A stretch of 64,000 nt of DNA from the NCBI RefSeq assembly GCF_947498635.1, contig NZ_CANMKV010000001.1, forward strand, positions 124,001-188,000, read 5' to 3'. Source of the stretch: an uncultured Microbulbifer sp. (lineage in GTDB: Bacteria; Pseudomonadota; Gammaproteobacteria; Pseudomonadales; Cellvibrionaceae). Shown here piece after piece: positions 16,965 through 23,507 of the stretch. Each line of letters opens with the position of its first letter. Position 1 is the first letter of the stretch. The position numbers and the translations under genes were made by a program. The notes beneath the pieces were generated by a model. It saw nothing but the letters and a program-made list of their open reading frames with translations. It had not been told where the DNA came from and did not search any database.

Positions 16965-17120
16965 TTAGGCGCCGCCCCCGAACAAGAATTCCAGAACCTT
17001 ATAAGCGAACCGGCAAGCTATAATTACCAGCTTGATCCACTTCCAACGTTTTTTCTTCTTGTCGGTCTTGGTACCGTCCTCCGGTGCCGACCGTTTACTT
17101 TTGAGTGATTTTTCCAGCAT
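16965..17120 (-). CDS. Small basic single-pass membrane protein in the retron operon (51 aa)
   Basis: ATG at 17120 preceded by a strong ribosome site (AAGGAGG, about 10 bases ahead); TAA at 16965-16967; the HTH gene starts 35 bp further on. The N-terminal half is polar and highly basic (SLKSKR, then KTDKKKKRWKWIK at 18-30), followed by a hydrophobic stretch LVIIACRFAYKVLEFLFGGG (31-50) that could cross or lie on the membrane. The start codon sits in a short hairpin (AGCAT-CCTA-ATGCT). The family is not recognised. Its size, charge and hydrophobicity resemble small membrane-acting toxins, which suggests but does not prove an effector role. Confidence 0.65.
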   Translation of the reverse strand: MLEKSLKSKRSAPEDGTKTDKKKKRWKWIKLVIIACRFAYKVLEFLFGGGA

Positions 17121-17405
17121 TAGGATGCTTCCTCCTTGTCACCCGTAGCGGAATTGCTGACAGGCTCGCCACAACATGGAGGATGAGAGTTAAACGGTCG
17201 TGCCCCTCGCTTTCGCACGCAGTGGCTCGCCACCACTGCGTGCTCTCCTCGCATCATCGCTTGGTAAACCCACGGGCCCAGGCTTGTGCGGGAGAACAGG
17301 GCAGAGATATTGCTATCTCCACAAGCAGCCAGTTTGGCTACTTAGTTACATCTAAGGCGAAGCTCTCTCAATTCTCAAAAAGCTGTGCCACATTACCACA
17401 TTTAA
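17121..17405 (-). ncRNA. Candidate retron msr-msd region (structured, boundaries unknown)
   Basis: Retron RNAs usually lie upstream of the accessory/RT genes, and this gene-free stretch is unusually structured. It contains a perfect 11-bp stem with a 7-nt loop (17215-17225 with 17233-17243), a two-part hairpin (17282-17288 with 17320-17326, inner GAGATA/TATCTC with GCAA loop on the reverse strand), and a 9-bp stem with one G-U (17323-17331 with 17335-17343). A 10-bp inverted repeat joins 17191-17200 to 17088-17097 inside the small ORF. No clear a1/a2 pair or branching guanosine was identified, so the call is only positional and structural. Confidence 0.35.
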
Positions 17406-17438
17406 CAAAGTTCGCAAATAGCGAACCTTGTTTTTTTG
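17406..17438 (+). terminator. Intrinsic terminator facing the retron operon
   Basis: A 10-bp stem (CAAAGTTCGC / GCGAACCTTG with one G-U; loop AAATA) is followed by seven consecutive T on the forward strand. It ends a forward-strand transcript, yet no forward gene precedes it between 15692 and here. That implies an antisense or non-coding RNA across the upstream region of the retron operon, or a boundary device for incoming transcription. Confidence 0.65.
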
Positions 17439-17658
17439 CCCGAGCAGGCGCATTAATTTACGGGTATAAAGGCAATTTTCACACCTACACGCCCAACAAT
17501 ATCAACAGGTTGCCTCCTGCTCGAACCAGCCCGAGCATAAAGAAAGTCAACCCACTCCGGTAACGAACACATAGCTAGCGTGGACGGGTTTCGTGACGGG
17601 TTTTGGAGAAAATGAAAAAAATATCCAAATAAAATCAATCAGTTAGTGCAACTTTTCA
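17439..17658. other. Right-end intergenic region of the element with arm-type repeats
   Basis: There is no gene. TGGACGGGTT (17581-17590) and TGACGGGTTTT (17594-17604) match the left-end repeats at 10711-10791. A 7-bp inverted repeat (CCTGCTC near 17515 with GAGCAGG near 17442) is also present. The promoter of the reverse-strand retron operon could lie here or just inside the structured region; no clear -35/-10 was found. Confidence 0.55.
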
Positions 17659-17682
17659 ACTCCCGCCATCTCCACCAAATTG
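17659..17682 (+). repeat. attR (24-bp direct repeat)
   Basis: Exact copy of 10602-10625 (end of ssrA plus five bases). It marks the right boundary of the element and is followed immediately by what is probably the original ssrA terminator. Confidence 0.93.
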
Positions 17683-17713
17683 AAAAAGGCCAACCGCAAG
17701 GTTGGCCTTTTTT
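17683..17713 (+). terminator. Displaced original ssrA terminator
   Basis: AAAAAGGCCAACC, a GCAA tetraloop, then GGTTGGCCTTTTTT: a 13-bp perfect stem with a T-run. It begins right at attR, so before integration it would have ended ssrA transcription. A similar hairpin recurs at 20752-20777. Confidence 0.9.
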
Positions 17714-18117
17714 CTATCCCTGCTCATATCCGCAGAAAAGTATCCATCCTTTGAGCCAAACCCCACCAAGCATTTTTCATTGATGTTGTAGTTACTACTT
17801 GGCCGTGACTGCGAAGCTAGAATCTTTTTGCAGCGGTGAATAAACAATGTCTCAGAAAATACAGACATAAAGCTAGACCGAAAGCCCTGATGTCGTATTA
17901 CCCAATTCAGTCACCAAGCGAACCGGAGGTATGCCATCACTCAATGGCCATACTCCCCCGCTTTCATATGACTGCAAAACCTATCCCCCCATAACTCTTC
18001 CTAAAACCTATCAGCCTTGTTTTTGACTGTGACTCTGGGGAAGGGGGAGGTCACAATAGATACTCTACATTCTATCTATACTTCAAGTATCCACAAAAAC
18101 TTAAATAAAGGGTTCCA
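17714..18117. other. Gene-free stretch before the deaminase
   Basis: About 400 bp without a supported gene. The last 60 bp are AT-rich and presumably hold the deaminase promoter. The sequence looks like decayed accessory DNA. Confidence 0.4.
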
Positions 18118-18570
18118 ATGAGTGAATCCAAGCATGAAACTTTTATGCGTGCAGCTATTGAGGAAGCGCACAAGGGTTTAGCGACAGGAGGTGTCCCCAC
18201 CGGTTGCGTAATAGTGCGCAATGGTGAAATTATCGGCAGGGGTCACAATCAGCGTATCCAACAGAATAGTGTGATCAAGCATGCTGAAATGGATGCACTG
18301 GAAAACACAGGAAGGTTGCGCGCTGCCGATTACCAACAATGCACACTTTATACAACGCTATCACCCTGCTCAATGTGTAGCGGAACCATTCGCCTATACG
18401 GCATTAAAAATATTGTTATCGGTGAAAACAAAACTTTCCAGGGCGATGAATCATTGCTCAGGTCTGAAGGTGTATTCCTGACCGTCATAAATAACTCTGA
18501 GTGTGTTGACCTTATGAATCAATTTATTCAGGAATTTCCTGAAATCTGGAATGAAGATATTGGCGAGTAA
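18118..18570 (+). CDS. Cytosine deaminase, small fungal (Fcy1) type
   Basis: Zinc enzyme of the CDA fold that would convert cytosine to uracil for pyrimidine salvage. The 150 aa contain the zinc site HAEMDALEN (His, catalytic Glu; about 59-67) and PCSMCSG (about 82-88). The ends match the yeast-type enzyme closely in pattern: GGVPTGCVIV, LYTTLSPCSMCSG, YGIKNIVIGEN and the C-terminal DWF-like NEDIGE. Bacteria more often use the unrelated CodA amidohydrolase. It stands alone between attR and decayed DNA, suggesting horizontal acquisition. Another deaminase substrate cannot be excluded. Confidence 0.85.
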   Translation: MSESKHETFMRAAIEEAHKGLATGGVPTGCVIVRNGEIIGRGHNQRIQQNSVIKHAEMDALENTGRLRAADYQQCTLYTTLSPCSMCSGTIRLYGIKNIVIGENKTFQGDESLLRSEGVFLTVINNSECVDLMNQFIQEFPEIWNEDIGE

Positions 18571-19092
18571 GAAACCATCTACTGCAAAGTGTCTTTATAG
18601 TGGCCAGCCTATAAACCACACTATTAGAAAAGATTGACATTTCATGGATTCATTTGATGTTTACACTGTGGCTTTCAAGAATTCAATTGTGTTTGAGAAG
18701 CTACACGCCCCCCTACTCAGCATCAATCTGACACACTACTAGTCAGCCTGACAACCTCCAAGCGGGCTCAATCAATGAAGGCTGCAATAGCCTCCAGATG
18801 TGGGCCCTAGTCTAAGGATACGTGAGGTACATAACGAGCCTAGACCGAAGTTTCAGTCCGATTTATAGACTAAAAAGCTAGCCCCCATAAACTATTAATG
18901 AAATTTGTTATACACCCCATCAATAACGGATAACATCATCTTTGCATGGAAAAGCCTGGAGCCTAGCTCTGCTTCTAATACTTTTAACTCTGGGTGCCCG
19001 ATTGTATTACGGGGGTTTTGTTACTGGCAGATCTGAAAGGGGAGCTGATAGCTGTATCATGCGCCATCGTACATAATGATTCTACAAATACT
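18571..19092. other. Decayed intergenic DNA
   Basis: No supported gene; stops are dense in all frames. It precedes the broken integrase copy and probably belongs to the same degenerate insertion. Confidence 0.4.
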
Positions 19093-19480
19093 GGAAGGGA
19101 CGACCGTGCCCCCACCGCAGACCTGACCGGCGCACTCACCCCCGCCAAGAAAAAGCACCTGGCAGTAATTACAGACCCTGCTGAAGTTTGGCGCCTACTC
19201 ACTGCCATGGAAGAATACCAGGGGATGCCAAGCACATAAAACTGCCCAGAGAAAAAATGAAAATGAGCCTGCAACATTATTCCTCTTGCTGAACAGGCTC
19301 TAGCCTTACTGCAAGAACTGGAGCCGCTAACAAGCCATTACAAATATATTTTCCCATCAGCTCGGAGCCAGAGCTGTCCACTGCCTGATAACAGTGTGAG
19401 GACTCCGCTCAGGTCACTGGGCTATGACAATGAAACCATAACCGCCAACGGCTTCCGTGCAATGGCCTGTACTCTATTAG
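19093..19480 (+). pseudogene. Degenerate integrase fragment, relative of the 10806-12038 gene
   Basis: The DNA matches the catalytic part of the intact integrase (its positions about 11349-11830). The first 40 codons keep the frame (LTGALTPAKKKHLAVITDPA against LTGALTPTKKRHLAAITDPA). About 95 bp corresponding to the first catalytic arginine region are deleted, and several stops and frame changes follow. The end matches the HGFRALARTLL region with the catalytic His replaced (AAC for CAC). It is a dead remnant, evidence for an older element of the same family at this site. Confidence 0.9.
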
Positions 19481-19609
19481 GCCAAGACACTCGGCAGATT
19501 TGATTTAAAATTCGCGTTTTCATCAAGGTAAAAAATTGAATGTGGCACATGTATCTCAAATCAGAGAGGTAGAACACATTCTTAAATGGACTTACGAGGA
19601 TAAAAAGAT

Positions 19610-20233
19610 ATGTCTACTAACGAATTTTTAACCAAGAAAACTATAAGCATACTGGTTGACAGGGCTCTGATAGCGATTAAGGATAGGAAAAGTGATCCGA
19701 CCTGGTATAAGGCTATGAATAAGAGCTTGGAAAGCCTCAACAGAATCGGAAACAAACTAAAATCTAAAAAACATGAGGTAGATTACCTTAGTAAAATGAT
19801 GTCGAAAGGCGCTAATAAACAAGGCCAATATCAAATCGGCCAATCCAAGAGCGACCAGTCTGTGAAACTCCTCGGACTTGAAGAGTACTTAGCAAAAAAA
19901 TGCGGAGAGATTCATGGTCTACTTGTGGCGGAGTTTAATAAGTATCCATGGGAAGGCAAGGGAGCAGGGGAACTCTGGGATAATCTAGCGAATGAAGTCA
20001 AGGCGTACGATGATTTGCTTACGAAATCCATGAAGCTGTTAAAAATACACGACTCCAATCCACAGCACGCGGTGACTCTTCAAGAAGAAATCATGCCATT
20101 TAGTCAAATACCCAATCCCACTCATACAGCGCCAGGTTTACTTTTCATAATTACCATGTACATTCGGTTATATGCGTTGTACGTCGGTACTAAAGCACCG
20201 ACTGGCAGTATATCCTTTCTACCACCTCGCTAG
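19610..20233 (+). CDS. Hypothetical protein (207 aa)
   Basis: Not recognised. A helical, lysine-rich soluble N-terminal part of about 155 residues contains SLESLNRIGNKLKSKKHEVD, followed by a hydrophobic segment GLLFIITMYIRLYALYVGTK near 175-195 that could be one membrane helix or a frayed end. The ribosome site ACGAGGA lies about 12 bases before the ATG. It is AT-richer than the core genes and lies between the integrase remnant and a terminator-like hairpin, so it is likely accessory cargo. Confidence 0.5.
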   Translation: MSTNEFLTKKTISILVDRALIAIKDRKSDPTWYKAMNKSLESLNRIGNKLKSKKHEVDYLSKMMSKGANKQGQYQIGQSKSDQSVKLLGLEEYLAKKCGEIHGLLVAEFNKYPWEGKGAGELWDNLANEVKAYDDLLTKSMKLLKIHDSNPQHAVTLQEEIMPFSQIPNPTHTAPGLLFIITMYIRLYALYVGTKAPTGSISFLPPR

Positions 20234-20751
20234 GCGCTGTACGTTTTTCATCCGGCAGGCTCAATGCCTGTCGGAGCCTTCTAAATAAGTGGGGACAGAT
20301 CAATATTGTGTTGGGAATACCCACATTTATGGTTAGGCCATACGCACGCTGCCCAGCAACATTTCCGTTACCCGCGGGGCAAACTGTTTCTCGCTAGATT
20401 GAAGCTGACAGGATTTGCAGCGCCCCACCACAAAGCTCCCGAGCACCGATACTCCCGATTGAACTAACGCACATAAAAGGCGTAACGGGACACCCACAGA
20501 AGATAAAGCATCCTACGCCACACTATATTGTTCTGTTTATACACCAGCAACAGACGGATGACTGGGGTCGAAGTGGGGTCTTGTTAGTATTGATTATGCC
20601 GAGGCTCAGCTTTATCTTAGTGTTTTAACAGTGATAAAGCCCTAGATCACGCCGAACTTGCCCAACTCACAAAGGTAGCAAAAATTTGGAAAGCACGACT
20701 TACCGATAATAGTTGGTTCATGCGCTATCTGAATGATATCTATTGCGAGAG
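20234..20751. other. Gene-free accessory stretch
   Basis: Immediately after the preceding gene, CCGGCAGGCTCAATGCCTGTCGG forms a hairpin (CCGGCAGGC with GCCTGTCGG, one G-U pair; about 20251-20273) that may end transcription. The remainder has short coding-like fragments (e.g. around 20640-20740) but no complete gene. Confidence 0.4.
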
Positions 20752-20777
20752 AGGCCAACCGTGAGACTGGCCTTTTA
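20752..20777 (+). terminator. Terminator-like hairpin resembling the ssrA terminator
   Basis: AGGCCA-ACCGTGAGAC-TGGCCT followed by T-rich sequence. Its left arm AGGCCAACCG and right arm TGGCCTTTT are the same words as in the terminator at 17683-17713, but the inner stem has decayed. It could be the far-end copy from an older insertion at ssrA. Confidence 0.45.
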
Positions 20778-20938
20778 TATTTTTTTCAAATTATAAGGAA
20801 TTTCTATTTCTCCAAAGTCCACCTAGTAAGGGGCTGAAAGGCCAGGAACTGTTGCCTCTAGCACAAATTTATTGGCCGGTGGATTAAGGTAGTCGAAATG
20901 CCAGAGTGATCGAATATCGCTACCTAGCGGAGAAAATC

Positions 20939-21238
20939 ATGGCTCTGTTTTCTGCTGAAACACTACAAGAAAAATTGACATTGGATATTTTTAACGTGGA
21001 TATATACCTCTATACAGAGGAAGCTTCTCGCCTCTACAGGTTCTTCTTAGCCATGATTAAAAGCCTAGTCAGAATTCAGAACTATCCTGTAATGGGCGCT
21101 CAGAATACTGCCCAGAAAAGCGATACAAAACTTCAGGCGGACACCTTTACCTTTATCAAAAGGGTTATAAGCAGTAGCGAGACAATTACAATTAAAACGC
21201 GCAAAGCCAAACCCTTAAAAGATATTTCGCAACCTTAA
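20939..21238 (+). CDS. Hypothetical protein (99 aa)
   Basis: Not recognised. The ATG at 20939 has GGAG six bases ahead (GGAGAAAATCATG), a better start than the GTG at 20906. It is a soluble, mixed alpha/beta composition (ETLQEKLTLDIFNVDIYLYT), ending in a basic tail. No neighbours indicate a role. Confidence 0.4.
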   Translation: MALFSAETLQEKLTLDIFNVDIYLYTEEASRLYRFFLAMIKSLVRIQNYPVMGAQNTAQKSDTKLQADTFTFIKRVISSSETITIKTRKAKPLKDISQP

Positions 21239-21867
21239 AAAGCTGGTTGCTTTGAAAACTGCAACTCTTATAAGACTCCAAAACTTCATTTAAATTCTGC
21301 GCTAGAGAAATGAAAGCTTCTCGCCCCCTTATAAATCTGTATTTCTTCGCGGTAAGTACACATAAAAATATAGGCGCACAAATAATCTTATTAGATTTTA
21401 TTAAGTTTTCTTCAGCGTCAAAGCTGCGTAGAATCGAAAGATATTTACTGGGATTTTGGGCACTGATTAAACCGGCTTCTACAAGCGAACAGCCCAAGAT
21501 AAAACAAGAACACCGAGAATTTTCTAAAAGACCCATTCCCAAAGGAGAACGGTAGTGTGACGTAAGAGTAAGTAAAAGGCGCTGACCCAAGGTGCGGCAA
21601 CACCCGGGGCCAGCTAACCAAATTGATATCGACGTTATCAAAGTGGCTCCATGAATGGTACGCTAGAAACCCGCTCGTCTTCAATAAAAGGTTGCACCTT
21701 TAGCAGCCTGAGACGATTCCCCAAGCACCGGGAGTCTAGCGCCCGCCTTTTCTTCTTTTACGCCTACCGTTCTCGCGCCCCTCCCCCTATCTGCAACCGA
21801 TATTACTTTCCTGGCCTTCCCGTAATGGAAGGATTGCCATTGCTCTGCGTCTCATTAGGAAACCAAT
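21239..21867. other. No confident gene upstream of csrA
   Basis: A reverse frame (21192-21641) has a protein-like C-terminal half but no ribosome site and an odd N-terminus; overlapping forward frames look like shadows. The last 100 bp before csrA are pyrimidine-rich (CGCGCCCCTCCCCC near 21775). Confidence 0.35.
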
Positions 21868-22080
21868 ATGTTGATTTTAAACCGCCGTACAGGCGAGAAC
21901 CTCAGGATTGGGGAAAACGTCTCAATCACAATATTGGAGGTTAAAGGTAATCAGGTACGGGTGGGTATCATCGCTCCCAAGTCCTTACCAGTTCACCGCG
22001 AAGAAATTTATAGAAGAATTAAAAAACAACAAGGGCAAGATAACTGGGGGGATAAAAAGCAGACTCTCCTAGTAGAATGA
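21868..22080 (+). CDS. csrA: CsrA-type translational regulator (70 aa)
   Basis: RNA-binding homodimer that usually represses translation by binding GGA motifs near start codons. [20 protein letters not shown] is the canonical first strand, with Leu4 conserved; [10 protein letters not shown] at 42-51 holds the RNA-binding Arg44. The C-terminal tail ([14 protein letters not shown]) is longer and unlike the usual one. AGGA lies seven bases before the ATG. It lies outside the conserved alaS-csrA context, so it is most likely an additional paralogue, possibly acquired. Confidence 0.92.
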   Translation: MLILNRRTGENLRIGENVSITILEVKGNQVRVGIIAPKSLPVHREEIYRRIKKQQGQDNWGDKKQTLLVE

Positions 22081-22165
22081 GCCCTAACAATCCTGCTTTG
22101 GCCCTACTGCTCCAAGGGCTAGAACAACCGTAACCCTGCTGTTATCGAACAATCTGTCCAATATT

Positions 22166-22192
22166 TAGGGCTTCCTTATTCCAGAAGCCCTA
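22166..22192 (+). terminator. Hairpin after csrA
   Basis: TAGGGCTTC (22166-22174) pairs perfectly with GAAGCCCTA (22184-22192) across a 9-nt loop. It lies between convergent csrA and the hydrolase gene; no strong T-run follows. Confidence 0.6.
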
Positions 22193-22247
22193 GATACCCA
22201 ACAAAAAATTTCTACAGTATCGGGGTAAGATCAATTATTGTAGAAAC

Positions 22248-23450
22248 TCAGCCAGTTGTACCACTTAATGCAGAAGATACAAAAGCCGGCAAAATACGTT
22301 GCTCTATCAAGCCCAGGGTTTTGTCATCATCTCTGTGGCCGGTGATCGCAATCACCAAATCAAGATCTTCAATGGAGATCACATACTGGCCGCCACCGCC
22401 CCAACCAAACTTTGCGATATATTTCTTGTCGCCAACCTTCAGAGGCGTTCGCCAGAAGAAGTAGCCGTATGAAAAATTGGTATAGTCAAACTCATCATCT
22501 GTGGGAACAGCCACTTTACCAGTAGCCTTGGCAATATACGCCTCCGGTATTAACTGGTGGCCGTTCCTTTTTCCCTTATTAAGTACCAAAGTGCCCCACT
22601 TAACCATACTGCGCGATGTCATCATGGCTCTTGATCCTGCCTGGGGCACCCCACTAACAGCTTCCTTCCAGTGATAGATATCTATCCCCATCTTCTCCAG
22701 CAGCTCTTCTTTAATAAAGTCACTCGCGGTGCCGGGAACTACAGCATCCAGAACCAGCATTGCAATCATTGGGTCTGAGCCTTGATATAAATAAGTCTGC
22801 GAAGCAGAAGTGATCGGCTTACTGTGACTTAGATAGATTTGAGCCAGCTTTTTCCCGGTTAACTGCTCTTTGTTTTCCAGTAGGGCATCGAGTTTTTCCT
22901 CTGCAATACGGATTCCCGACTGCATGCTCATGGCATGATTCAGTGTGACAAGGTCTGCGCCTTTAACAAGTTGCTTCCTATCCAATCCTTTCAGGAGGGA
23001 AGTGACAGGCTTATCTAGGTCTTCCATGGTCAAATAACCTAACTGTATCGCCCGCCCTATCGCCAGGGCTGTATAGGCCTTGCTGGCAGAGGCTTGTGGG
23101 TGAGGAAAATTGACACGGCCAAGGGAATAGTAGGATTCAAAAACCAGTTTGTTGTTTTGGGCAATTAGTAAGCTATCGTAAGGTGTATGTTGATTGTCTG
23201 CTATTTCCTGAGCCAACTGTTGCAAGCTCTCTTTGACTGCCTCTATCTCACCAACAGGAATACCATCTTTTCTATCCGCTGGGGCTGTATCAATAAATGC
23301 TTTTTTAAGCTTTGGTATTGATCTCTCCTGGCCTGTGAGGTCACTACCATAGTCGGCAATATTAATTTCTGGTGCCTGCAAGCCTCCTGCGCTTACCGAA
23401 GCACTTATGCCGCACATTAAGCCGATTGCGATTAGCTTCTTAATAATCAT
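22248..23450 (-). CDS. Exported beta-lactamase-fold serine hydrolase
   Basis: Penicillin-binding-protein/class C beta-lactamase superfamily enzyme, probably periplasmic. A signal peptide (MIIKKLIAIGLMCGISASVSAG) precedes about 378 mature residues. SASK near residue 121 is the SxxK nucleophile motif, YQGSD (about 222) stands where YxN is expected, and FGWGGGGQY (about 349) replaces the KTG/HxG box. These variants are common in esterases and peptidases of the family (COG1680), so antibiotic hydrolysis is not implied. It lies downstream of the esterase gene on the same strand, opposite a CadC-like regulator. Confidence 0.88.
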   Translation of the reverse strand: MIIKKLIAIGLMCGISASVSAGGLQAPEINIADYGSDLTGQERSIPKLKKAFIDTAPADRKDGIPVGEIEAVKESLQQLAQEIADNQHTPYDSLLIAQNNKLVFESYYSLGRVNFPHPQASASKAYTALAIGRAIQLGYLTMEDLDKPVTSLLKGLDRKQLVKGADLVTLNHAMSMQSGIRIAEEKLDALLENKEQLTGKKLAQIYLSHSKPITSASQTYLYQGSDPMIAMLVLDAVVPGTASDFIKEELLEKMGIDIYHWKEAVSGVPQAGSRAMMTSRSMVKWGTLVLNKGKRNGHQLIPEAYIAKATGKVAVPTDDEFDYTNFSYGYFFWRTPLKVGDKKYIAKFGWGGGGQYVISIEDLDLVIAITGHRDDDKTLGLIEQRILPAFVSSALSGTTG

Positions 23451-23507
23451 CTTATATCCTAAAGTTAATTTTTAAATATTTATAAATATGGTGCGATATA
23501 TTGTCGT

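Larger units (their letters stand above)
10602..17682 (+). mobile_element. Integrative element at the 3' end of ssrA, about 7.06 kb
   Basis: The 3' end of ssrA plus 5 bases (10602-10625) recurs exactly at 17659-17682, marking attL and attR. Just inside the left end is a P4-type tyrosine recombinase reading inward. Repeats of the type GGACGGGTT occur near both ends. The contents are integrase, small unknown ORFs, an AlpA-like regulator, a coupled set of HTH/replication-like ORFs, an inverted-repeat cluster, gene remnants and a retron module on the opposite strand. No structural phage genes are seen, so it resembles a phage satellite or small integrative island more than a prophage. Confidence 0.93.

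Noticed and set aside
14467-17440. CRISPR array
   Set aside because: Repeats in the element are inverted or irregularly spaced; no regular repeat-spacer pattern and no cas genes anywhere in the window.
17105-17563. 152-aa forward ORF across the retron upstream region
   Set aside because: It runs through the hairpins and the forward terminator (17406-17438) and has a composition unlike a protein; the reverse-strand small ORF with its ribosome site is better supported.
20280-20420. Stretch beginning GTGGGGACAG, reminiscent of REP-associated transposase surroundings
   Set aside because: No transposase frame or paired REP sequence could be found; the likeness is too weak.
21192-21641. 149-aa reverse ORF before csrA
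   Set aside because: The C-terminal half looks protein-like, but the N-terminus is cysteine-rich nonsense with no ribosome site, and it overlaps the 99-aa forward ORF.
22248-23450. Antibiotic-resistance beta-lactamase
   Set aside because: The YxN and KTG boxes are replaced (YQG, FGWGGGG), as in esterase/peptidase members of the superfamily; resistance is not supported.
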